DNA from: Actinomycetes bacterium
Lineage (GTDB): Bacteria > Actinomycetota > Acidimicrobiia > Acidimicrobiales > Acidimicrobiaceae
NCBI GenBank assembly: GCA_021844725.1
Contig: JAKBSX010000084.1
Location: forward strand, 1 to 8,461
Direction: 5' to 3'
Length of the DNA stretch: 8,461 bases
Part shown: one piece after another, positions 1 through 7,477 of the stretch
How positions within the stretch are numbered: position 1 is the stretch's first letter
Layout of the letters: each line of letters opens with the position of its first letter
Translations under genes and position numbers: made by a program
Notes under the pieces: model-generated
What the model was told of the DNA's origin: nothing
The model's input: the letters and a program-made list of their open reading frames with translations, nothing else
Database searches by the model: none

Positions 1-1748
1 ACGAGAGAATTGGCAACGCAAATTCACAAGGACTGCAAACCTTTTCTGAAGGCATTGAATCTGCGGGCTGTATGTGCCTACGGCGGTGCACCAATCAAAG
101 ATCAGATCGCAGAACTGAAACGAGGTGCGGAAATTGTTGTTTGCACACCTGGTAGAATGATTGATCTCCTGGCTGCAAATGCCGGTCGAGTCACGAATTT
201 GCGAAGAGTTACGTACGTCGTGCTTGATGAAGCAGATAGGATGTTCGACATGGGCTTTGAACCCCAGGTCATGAAGATTATGGCCAACATTCGACCCGAC
301 AAGCAGACGGTGCTGTTTTCTGCGACTTTTCCACGTAACATGGAAGCACTTGCTCGAAAGACCTTGATCAAACCCGTTGAGATTATTGTCGGCGGCAGAA
401 GTGTGGTTGCACCTGAAATTACCCAGATTGTCGAGGTTCGAAACGAGAATACGAAATTCTTGCGTCTCTTAGAACTGCTAGGAAATTTGTATTCGGATGA
501 ATCCAACGACGATGCTCGGACTTTGATCTTCGTTGATCGACAGGAGGCCGCTGATAGTCTATTGCGTGAGCTGATGCGCAAGGGCTACCCTTGCATGTCT
601 ATTCACGGCGGTAAAGATCAAATAGATCGAGACTCTACCATTGCTGACTTCAAAGCTGGCATTTTTCCGGTCTTGATAGCGACGTCGGTTGCCGCTCGGG
701 GTTTAGATGTCAAGCAATTGAAGTTAGTTGTGAATTACGACGCGCCGAACCATTTGGAAGATTACGTTCATCGAGCTGGGCGGACAGGACGTGCGGGTAA
801 TACGGGAACTGCAGTGACTTTCCTCACTGAGGATCAAGAAAGGTACTCGGTTGATATTGCAAAGGCATTGAGACAAAGTGGTCAGGCAATACCTGAGCCT
901 GTCCAAAAACTCGTGGATTCTTTTCTCGAGAAAGTCAAAGCAGGCAAAGAGAAAGCTTCTGCATCTGGGTTTGGAGGTAAAGGTTTGTAACGCCTGGACC
1001 AAGAACGAGATGCAGCAAGGAATCGCGAACGTAAAACTTATCGCACCGGGGACGAAGTGGAGGAGGAGGAGCGCGAAGAAACCAAAGAGAAGAAAGGAGA
1101 AGAATTGTTCACCAAGGTGGCCTCAGCGGTTCAACCGGCCTCAGCTTCGACGCCTATGCTCGGTATTCCGAAGGGTATTGACTTGGATGGGAAGATTACA
1201 GTTCACAAAACAGAGAAGCCTGCGGCTGGAAAGACCTCGAATGATCCTTTGGATAAGGTTGGCTCAGCAGTGGCTGATATCAATGCCCGACTAAGTCGTG
1301 CTGGTGTCATGAGAAGCGGTGTTCCGATTGATAATAAAGGTCCTGATGCGGGAGCGTTCCATGCAACACTGGAGATCAACGACTTTCCTCGTAAGTTTTC
1401 CATCCTTACTTCCCTACTTTCATTTGCCAGAATCTTAATCAGGATTCCTGCTAACGTTTGTTCGATCCGATAGAAAAAGCACGTTGGGCTGTTACCAATC
1501 GCACTAACGTTGCCAAAATCCTCGAAGCCACAGGCACGTCCATCACGACCAAAGGAAATTATTACCCCGCAGGCAAGGAACCAGGGTCTGGCGATACTCC
1601 AAAGTTATACATTCTGGTCGAAGGCGACACGGAACTTGTTGTCACGAATGCTATGCGAGAATTGATGCGTTTGCTGAAAGAGGCTACGATCGCTGCGGCA
1701 GATAGTGAGGCTCGCGCACCAACCAGTGGACGCTATAATGTCGTGTGA
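1..1748 (+). CDS. prp5: Prp5-type DEAD-box pre-mRNA splicing RNA helicase, 5'-partial, with an internal in-frame stop
   Basis: ATP-dependent RNA helicase of the Prp5/DDX46 family, which in yeast and human acts in the nucleus on U2 snRNP and branch-site recognition during prespliceosome assembly. Reading is open from base 1 (TRELATQ, motif Ia), so Walker A and the N-terminal region lie upstream. Visible motifs are DEAD at 226-237, SAT at 319-327, ARGLD at 694-708 and HRAGRTGR at 769-792. Exon 1 runs to 1390. An 83-bp intron (1391-1473, GTAAGT donor, CTAAC branch site near 1451, TAG acceptor) joins to exon 2, 1474-1748. The spliced codon restores the conserved DFPQKARW, and the protein ends GRYNVV. 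The C-terminal part matches the conserved Prp5/DDX46 tail (LEINDFP, then GKEP, then a short KH-like region). The odd point is TAA at 988-990, codon 330 of the visible part, in the same frame as everything downstream, where relatives have Glu ([12 protein letters not shown]). If real, the product lacks about 224 residues but keeps the helicase core. Confidence 0.92.
988..990 (+). other. prp5: In-frame TAA inside prp5 at an expected Glu codon
   Basis: The codon between GGT AAA GGT TTG and CGC CTG GAC CAA is TAA. Both flanks stay in one frame and continue the same conserved protein, so a single G-to-T change from GAA explains it and no frameshift is needed. The change is not the C-to-T or G-to-A type expected of repeat-induced point mutation. 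An intron removing it is unlikely. The nearest GT...CAG pair (977-1015) is only 39 bp. An 81-bp in-frame pair (977-1057) has a poor AAG acceptor and no good branch site, and it would remove conserved residues. Confidence 0.85.
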
Positions 1749-1867
1749 TTGTATTCTTTGCATTCATGGATGGTCTTGGAGTTGTTGCTTATGGAATCTT
1801 GTACCAAGCTAGTATCTATTAACGCTGGTCTGGGTCTTGCAAGAGACATTGACAAGAGACGTCTATT

Positions 1868-1873
1868 AATAAA
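1868..1873 (+). terminator. Possible polyadenylation signal of prp5
   Basis: AATAAA lies about 120 bp after the prp5 stop codon, inside an A-rich run. It is the canonical hexamer in a plausible place, but fungal polyadenylation signals are loose and the hexamer is common by chance in A-rich DNA. Confidence 0.35.
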
Positions 1874-2219
1874 AAAAATTGTCGCAGAAGCCTTAGATTA
1901 TAAGACAGCGTAGCTGTAGTTTTGCGCAGCATAATCAGCGGCAGTTTCTAAAGTTTGCAAGAGACGGCGATTCTACATATGAAGGTCTGCCGTCCTCCAT
2001 TGCAACAAGTTAAAACTACACCTTGCACGAGTCCTGATTACCGCACAATCCATAATTTTTTTTCATTGCCGAGACATTAGATTTTAATCTATAAAAGCCG
2101 AAAGAATCGATTCATGAAAACATCACATGTCTCGTCGTCAGAGTTCGCATGCCCTTGAATACAATAGAGGGGGCGGGTATCTTCTAGATAATAAATCCCG
2201 GTGGATACAGAAAATGAAG

Positions 2220-2230
2220 ACCTTCAAGGT
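2220..2230. promoter_or_regulatory. Perfect ZRE-like palindrome ACCTTCAAGGT
   Basis: The sequence matches exactly the 11-bp consensus ACCTTNAAGGT bound by yeast Zap1. It also contains the CAAGGT core reported for Aspergillus ZafA sites (recalled, not checked). It sits 33 bp beyond the zafA stop codon, in the 3' region of the gene for the very family that binds such sites. The other CAAGGT hexamers in the window (for example 1113-1118, 2295-2300, 3712-3717, 4514-4519, 7710-7715) are half sites; this is the only full palindrome I found. Confidence 0.55.
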
Positions 2231-2262
2231 GATTACAGGAAATGAAGTGTAGGACGAAATGT

Positions 2263-4195
2263 TCAGGAAACTGTTATCATGCTATGAGGTTTAGACCTTG
2301 ACCCCAGGGAACGACTCTGATTATCCTGTTTGTGAGTGGACTTCAAGTGCCGTTTCAGTTGGTCTAAAAGTGAAAGAAATGGTCATGTCAGCATTGAACC
2401 AACCCCAAGCGTGAATTAAATGTAAATGGAGAGAAGAAAAAAAAAACATACCAGCTCGTGTAAAACTTTTCCCACATCCCGGATAAGAACATTTATGCCG
2501 TCGTCCGATGTGCGTCAATTTGTGACTCGACATGTTCGATGACTATCAAGCCCAAAAAAAATTAGTTTCGAAATTCGTATAATCCGTCAATCTAATATAA
2601 AAGAACTGGACAAGAAATCATAGAGAAGCTGCATACATCACCGGTCTGAAAGTCGCACCCAGGAAAAGTGCATTTGAATGGCTTCTCGCCCGTGTGGGTT
2701 CGGGAATGGGTTTTTAGCTCGCTGCTATCAGTGAATGCTTTACCGCATTCCTTGCATTTGAACGGTTTCTCGCCGCGATGGCTACGTTCGTGACGTTCAA
2801 GGGTGGCCTGTCGCGCAAACGCTTTTCCACACACCGTGCAAGTATAATTTTTGTCTGTTTAGTTCTATCGATTAGTCTTCTTGCAGGAGTGCCTTCTGAG
2901 ATATCATCGAGAGACAACGTACAATTACTGTGGGTCAAGAAATGTCCCTGAAGTTTAGATTTTTGAGAAAATGGTTCGTGTGGGCGGTGGCAACCCTCCC
3001 AACAGCAGTAGTATCCATGACCCTTGGATCCGTCGATGGGTTGCATGTGGTGAGTCACAAGATGTTGCTGAAGATCTCCGCAACAAGAGAAAGAGGCGTT
3101 ACATGTAGATTTGCCGCAACTCCAGCGGCAAACGTGCGAATTTGCTGCTGTTTCTTCTTTGAATGGAGGAGTAGGACTCGTCAAGGCTGAGGAGATAGCT
3201 CTGTCAAGAGAAGGGGGACTGTCTATAAAGCTGGAAATGGTTGGCGGGCTCACGCTTTTGCGAGTGTTGCAGGGGGCAGTATGGTGAATCAATTCGTGAT
3301 GATGAGCTTGGCCGTGAAAATGACGATGGACGCGGCTTTGTGATTGTTGCTTGGAGAATTCTACTAAGCGAGTGTCGCCCGAATTCCGTAGATAGCATCC
3401 CAGATGTTGGAAACCTTCATCGGCGCAAGATTGTTGTCCGTCAGCTTGAAAACAGGGCATCTTGCTTGTTGGATTTCCTTCTGGATTGAACCTGGCAAAA
3501 TTTTCGTATTGCAAAGGTGCGTCGAAGGTCGCGTTACTCATCATGACATTCGCATCCACGTTTGACGGAGCCATCGGGTTCGAAGGAAGAGCAGATATCC
3601 ATGGGTTACCACAATCCTGTGAGTACATTTGACCCGTGAATACAAAATCACAAGCTGGATTGTGACATTGAGAATCTGATACGGCATTGTCGACGGTGCA
3701 ATTTTGATGGCACCTTGCTGCCGCTGAATGATTGATCATATGTGATTCGTTGAAAGACATATCGGTTTGGGGTTCAGCCATAGCGGGCAGATACAGGGCG
3801 GGTTCCCATTGAAAACCAGGCTGCCGAAGCAGGCCCGTCGTTGTATTATTATTATTATTATTATTATTTCCTTCGTTCTGCCCTTGTTCGCAGCAGTGTG
3901 CGTCAAAACAAGCGGAGGCTGTGCTTTCACAAAGTGCTTCTTCGCAGTTTGCATTCGAACACACTGTTGATACCAGGTCGCAATCCACGAAGCCATCACA
4001 CACGGACGAGCAATTCAAAGAGCAGGTGTCCTTTGCGCAATAGCCGTCTTCAATCCCGCAGGGTACGTCGGTGGTGGGATGAACATCGTCGCATTGCCAT
4101 GATCCGGGTGGAAGTATGGGAAGCTTACCCATGATATCGTCAAAGGTCTCCCAATGACAGTCCAGGCAGTATTCTGCAGCTTCCCGGGAAGACAT
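2263..4195 (-). CDS. zafA: ZafA/Zap1-type zinc-responsive C2H2 transcription factor
   Basis: Predicted nuclear activator of zinc-uptake genes under zinc limitation, inferred from the finger array and close resemblance to Aspergillus ZafA. The four exons on the minus strand are 4195-2923, 2854-2637, 2542-2452 and 2363-2263, giving 560 aa. Introns of 68, 94 and 88 bp have GTACGT, GTATGC and GTATGT donors and CAG, TAG and TAG acceptors. Each junction restores family sequence: HSNYKNYTC, QTGDSSNMSS and SFTRADQLKRH. Two CWCH2-type fingers lie at about residues 356-383 and 397-422. Four C2H2 fingers have ligands C430/C433/H446/H450, C458/C461/H474/H478, C486/C491/H504/H508 and C515/C520/H533/H538, with GEKPF linkers between fingers 3-4 and 4-5. 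The N-terminus is Cys-rich (15 Cys in residues 10-102), followed by an eight-Asn tract. The start is the first ATG after a 456-bp stretch free of ATG on this strand. A family Pro appears as Ala at residue 527. Part of finger exon 2 is duplicated at the window end. Confidence 0.93.
2700..2814. repeat. Direct repeat copy 1, inside zafA exon 2
   Basis: Bases 2705-2814 are identical over 110 bp to 8352-8461, in the same orientation and offset by 5,647 bp. Homology reaches back to TCGGG at 2700-2704 if a one-base A difference is allowed. This copy is in its natural place: it encodes zafA residues 439-474, covering most of finger 3, the linker and most of finger 4. Confidence 0.97.
3844..3869. repeat. 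ATT/AAT microsatellite coding for poly-Asn in zafA
   Basis: Eight TAT units plus two T form a perfect triplet run. On the zafA strand they read as eight consecutive AAT codons (Asn, residues 110-117), followed by three Thr. The tract separates the Cys-rich N-terminus from the middle region. Pure triplet runs of this kind slip readily, so the length is probably variable between strains. Confidence 0.95.
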
Positions 4196-4294
4196 GACTG
4201 CGAGAAAAGAAGCGCTGAGAAGATGCCACTGCGAATATACCGAAGGTGCTGGACGAAGAATTTTTTCACGGATCTCACGGGTTTGGTTTCGCAG

Positions 4295-4303
4295 ATTAGA
4301 TAA
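4295..4303 (+). promoter_or_regulatory. GATA-type site ATTAGATAA upstream of zafA
   Basis: It lies 100 bp upstream of the zafA ATG and differs by one base from the ATCWGATAA motif of the fungal iron regulator SreA. zafA has been linked to iron control in Aspergillus fumigatus (recalled), which makes the site worth noting. Plain GATA sites are common, so the identity of the binding factor is a guess. Confidence 0.25.
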
Positions 4304-4513
4304 GAGCTGAGGCTTTTCGTTTCCGGCGAGAATCAGGCACAGATGATAGGTGAAGAGGAGAAGATATCTTTTCCTTCTTCTGCTTCTTCGAGTCGGGTAA
4401 AATCGACAGTGCGTCCGTCCAGTTCCAACCGAGAAAAGAGAGAGTGAACACTGCGCAGCAAGAAGTGAATGAGTGAAGTTGTTTGTTGGTCGCGGAGGGG
4501 CGACGAGTTGAGG

Positions 4514-4519
4514 ACCTTG
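4514..4519 (-). promoter_or_regulatory. CAAGGT zinc-response half site upstream of zafA
   Basis: On the zafA strand it reads CCAAGGTCC, about 320 bp upstream of the start codon. CAAGGT is the core of the reported ZafA-bound motif, and Zap1-family regulators commonly control their own genes. The hexamer occurs several times in the window by chance, so this is a candidate only. Confidence 0.3.
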
Positions 4520-5282
4520 GTGGTGAGAGCCGGGTTTGCGGGACTCGGAAATTTATGAGGTGCCAGCGCCTTTAAAATCTTTAAAACTTGGATTAAGACG
4601 CAGATGCAACCTCGCAGATAATCGACTGCTCAAATTCAGTCTGGAAATGGACATGTCTTCAGGTGTGAATATACAAAAAAGACATTTATTTGGTTGGGAA
4701 GTTGGAAAAAGAGAAAGAGAAGAGAGAGACTCGAAAATAACTGGTGACGTATTAGGTAAGCATCCGGCGTGTCCAGCCCGGCCAATCAGAGACAAGTCAC
4801 ATTGTATTCATCCAGGGCGAACTCACAAAGAGGAAGAGAGAAGACAAAGAGCGCTAGATAGAAGGTAAATTACAGCTACTTTGAGATTAAATGCTAATTC
4901 TGCTGAATGAGCGCTTTTTAATACGATCTGTTTTGGTGTTATGTCTAGAAGTGAAGGGTTCTTCTTATATAGAGCTCAGCCACGTGCCGGTCTGTCTCCG
5001 CGGCGAATTCCCAAGCAATCTTGACAGTGTCGCTCTTGCACCGGACATCCTCCCGTCCTCAACTGTCGATTCCAAATGTCTGCCGACTATTTGACATAAC
5101 AAAGTCGATGATCAGACACAGAACGATCTTTTCCCGACTGTGAATCCAGAGAATATCGAAATTGTCGTCATTCGAGATTCCCCGCGTCAGACATAACGCT
5201 CCGCCCGAGAAGCCGACTTTGCTTATTTCAGGAATACCCGGACCTTCGAGGCGCCAATAAGTCGCAATTGCTTTTCAAGGAC

Positions 5283-5750
5283 ATGGGGGGAATATGCTCA
5301 AAGTCCGCTAACAAGCCCGACGATGCGTTCTCTCAGCCAGGCCGCGTGCTGGGATCCTCGACCGCGCCAGGAACATCCGCTCAGCCTGCGCGCGCATCGG
5401 TTCCTCACAATGTAGTAGCAACGCAGGGACCCGGGCGAACACTAGGAGGGCCTACTTCGTCGTCCGACAATGCGGATGCCCGAAATAAGGCTGCTGAGGC
5501 TGCTCAGGTATGATGATCAAACCCTATCAATGGCAATAGCAATGGCCATGGGGGGATTTTGACTCCGTTGACTGATGTGCAATGACAGAAACGCGCGGAA
5601 GCTCTGCAGGCTTCCAGTAAAGGAAAACTGGGAAGCCAGCTTGCTGCTCAGAAAGCTAGGACACAAACACAAACGTTGAACGAGGCCAGTCAGGCTGAAG
5701 TCGCCGCCAGGAATGCAGATAGTGCTGCAGAAACGAGAAACTGGAACTGA
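5283..5750 (+). CDS. Small conserved fungal protein with N-terminal myristoylation/palmitoylation signal
   Basis: Two exons, 5283-5507 and 5589-5750, encode 128 aa. The 81-bp phase-0 intron has a GTATGA donor and a GACAG acceptor. The start MGGICSKS fits an N-myristoylation signal (Gly2, Ser6) with Cys5 as a likely palmitoylation site, so the protein is probably held on the cytosolic face of a membrane. A GRVLG motif (residues 20-24) and a GRTLG motif (51-55) sit in a Pro/Ser/Ala-rich, probably disordered part. Residues 62-128 are Ala/Gln/Glu/Arg-rich and probably helical (AEAAQKRAEA, then GKLGSQLAAQKA). I recall similar uncharacterised proteins in other filamentous fungi but no name or function. 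The ATG at 5283 is chosen because it places Gly at position 2. No transmembrane segment or catalytic motif is visible. It converges on the reductase gene, with 185 bp between stop codons. Confidence 0.85.
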
Positions 5751-5935
5751 AACTGCTTGTGTCTTTTTTTTGTATTGTATGATTCCTCCAAGTTTTAACA
5801 TTCCAGCGCTATTGCATCCGTTCTACGAGTATTTTTCTGAGCGTACGTTGGGTTGTATGAAACCTTGAAACATCAAAATGGGTGGTATTTGTCTGCTATC
5901 TCTCGCATTACTCATATCATCTTCCTTTTTCTCGA

Positions 5936-6912
5936 CTAAGTGGTCATTCTCATGCCGCCGTTGGCGTTGACAACACTTCCTGTACACCAAGCGGCGTCTG
6001 CCGTACATAGCATAGCCACAACACCGGCAATCTCGCTCGTGAAAGCAGGCCGTCGGCCACCCATCTTCTCCTGAATCAGTCGGATCTTCTCTGCATCTAG
6101 CCCTTCTAGATCGCTCGCGTCCGCCGCGACTTTGCTTAAGGGCGTATTGTCTTGCCAGCCCTGAATATCCTTCCAAAACTGTTCTCCAGTAAGGAAATAC
6201 ATATCACCAATCACGGGCCCCGGATTAACGGCGTTCACAGTGGCTCGGTCTGCCAACTCTCGAGCCCAGGTCCTCGTCATAGCTTCCAGAGCAGCCTTTG
6301 TACCGCCGTATACAGACTGGCCTTCAAAGCCGAGACTCGACGAAACGCTAGAGATATTGACAATACGACCCGACCGATCCTTGGGTAAGTACGGAATACA
6401 CGCTTGAGTGAGCAGAAGAGGCGCGAGCACGTTGATATTGTAATGCCAATGGAAATACGACGCGTCGATGGGTCCCTTGTCGGCATCGGCGAGTTTTCGA
6501 TCTTGCGAAACGCCCGCGTTATTGATTAAAATGTCGATGCGGAGCGGTTGTTGATCGTTGCCGACATGCGCCTTGCAAGCTTCGATTATGATTTCGCTCG
6601 TTTTCTGGGCGTCGGTCAAGTCTGCGCGAACGGTGGTGCAGCGCACACCGTGCGTCTGTGAGAGCGACGACGCTAGTTCTTCTGTTCTAGCCCTGGATGA
6701 TTCGGAGGTGTAATTCAGGAGAAGTGAGCATCCTTTGCTGGCTAGATTGCGGGCTATCGCTTCGCCGATACCTATGCGTGTTTCATTCATGGTCAGCGAA
6801 TATTCCAAGCTCTTCTTCTATTCCTGAGTAAAAATGAATCCTCTTTGAGAGACCACGTACCTCGCGACCCTCCAGTCACAATGCCAAATTTTCCGTCCAA
6901 AGGTCGCGCCAT
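5936..6912 (-). CDS. Short-chain dehydrogenase/reductase, 3-oxoacyl-[ACP] reductase (FabG)-like
   Basis: Predicted NAD(P)H-dependent oxidoreductase of the classical SDR family. Exon 1 is 6912-6861 and exon 2 is 6771-5936, separated by an 89-bp intron (GTACGT donor, CTGAC branch site, CATAG acceptor), giving 295 aa. The splice rebuilds the cofactor loop TGGSRGIG (residues 13-20), which an ORF call from exon 2 alone would miss. Other motifs are NNAG (101-104), Asn131 in NINVLAP, the catalytic triad Ser159, Tyr172 and Lys176 (YGGTK), and NPGPV (200-204). The Ser-Tyr spacing of 13 is that of FabG. A segment around residues 206-258 is longer than in compact 250-aa SDRs and may form the substrate lid. 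No signal peptide or membrane segment is seen. The substrate cannot be told from sequence: fungal members with this annotation serve lipid, polyol or secondary metabolism. No other biosynthetic genes are nearby. Confidence 0.9.
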
Positions 6913-7422
6913 TGGGACTATTAGTTATCTAAAAACAGAGAACAACTCCAGCAGTCTGATGAGCGCAATGATTCAGATCAACCGAATAGAAGCTGTCTAG
7001 ATCTACGTGACTTCTTCAAGTTCTTATATTTTTGGACATATGCTTCACAACAACGTCTGTCGCAATATGATACGTGAGAACCTAAGAGAATCTAACCGGG
7101 TTGGCGGGGCAGTTCTGCAATCATACTCCATTTTCCACACTGAATAGTTACAGTTTATCCCAGGTCACCGCAAATTAGCCAGTCGACCGCTATGTGTTGT
7201 ACCATAAAAGGTACCCGCAGAGAAAAATTGGAGAGAGACTATAGAGACTCTCTTTGGCGACGAGAGTATATTAACCGGTGGGTGGAAACCATAGCGATAC
7301 AAAAAATAAATATTGGAGATAAGATATTGGATTTGGTGGGGGAGACACGGTAAAAAAAAGCAGAGAAACGCGGCTCGGGATAAATTCAGACGCTTATTTT
7401 TCCGTTTCTGCACGTGATGGTT

Positions 7423-7477
7423 ATGTAAGCTTACATCAGACAGACTAGTTACTAACTAGTTAGTTAGTTAACTAACT
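7423..7477. repeat. Cluster of perfect palindromes
   Basis: ATGTAAGCTTACAT (7423-7436) is a perfect 14-bp palindrome. ACTAGTTAC/TAACTAGT (7444-7460) is an inverted repeat with a one-base spacer. ACTAACTAGTTAGT (7451-7464) and AGTTAGTTAACTAACT (7462-7477) are perfect and overlap. A CACGTG box lies just before, at 7411-7416. The last three elements are built from the same GTTA/TAAC words and could form alternative hairpins. Confidence 0.85.

Larger units (their letters stand above)
1749..2262. other. Convergent intergenic region between prp5 and zafA
   Basis: This 514-bp stretch lies between two 3' ends. It holds a possible polyadenylation signal for prp5, three copies of CAAGAGAC (1840-1847, 1853-1860, 1958-1965), a T-run near 2057, a TATAAAAG at 2090-2097 on the plus strand, a 41-codon ATG-initiated ORF (2127-2252, not recognised) and a zinc-responsive-element palindrome at 2220-2230. 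I see no recognisable gene or structured RNA. The mix of a TATA-like box, a short ORF and a regulator site in a terminal region is unexplained. Confidence 0.7.
4196..5282. promoter_or_regulatory. Divergent promoter region of zafA (-) and the small lipid-anchored-type protein (+)
   Basis: This 1,087-bp region separates two genes transcribed outward. On the zafA side there is no ATG on the zafA strand from 4196 to 4651. Pyrimidine-rich tracts on that strand (4704-4729, and purine-rich patches elsewhere) are typical of fungal core promoters. On the plus side are a TATATA at 4966-4971, a CACGTG box at 4981-4986 and CCAAT at 4782-4786 and 5254-5258. Open reading frames inside this region resemble nothing I recognise and look like chance. 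Confidence 0.65.

Noticed and set aside
977..1057. Cryptic in-frame intron that would remove the prp5 TAA
   Set aside because: The acceptor is AAG, no CTRAY branch site is seen, and it would delete the conserved [16 protein letters not shown] stretch. Kept only as something RNA-seq can test.
102..1403. Minus-strand ORFs of 66-159 aa and an extra plus-strand frame (878-1294) over prp5
   Set aside because: They are shadows of the helicase exon: no family resemblance and low-complexity Ser/Arg-rich reading.
2930..3489. Plus-strand ORFs of 82-86 aa across zafA
   Set aside because: They lie antisense to zafA exon 1 and resemble no protein.
3767..4134. ORFs with poly-Ile or poly-Tyr runs
   Set aside because: The runs are the ATT/AAT microsatellite of zafA read in other frames.
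4782..4803. HapX-type bipartite site built on CCAATCA
   Set aside because: The RWT element expected 12 bases after CCAAT is not there; only a plain CCAAT box remains.
4536..4868. 110-aa plus-strand ORF in the divergent promoter
   Set aside because: Its charged C-terminal half comes from a purine-rich tract. There is no recognisable domain, and it lies in the zafA upstream region.
4976..4988. 13-bp TCAGCCACGTGCC shared with 8278-8290
   Set aside because: One shared 13-mer is expected about half the time in a sequence this long, and the flanks do not align.
7165..7413. 82-aa minus-strand ORF upstream of the reductase
   Set aside because: Low-complexity reading of an AT-rich stretch with no recognisable motif and no splice partner.
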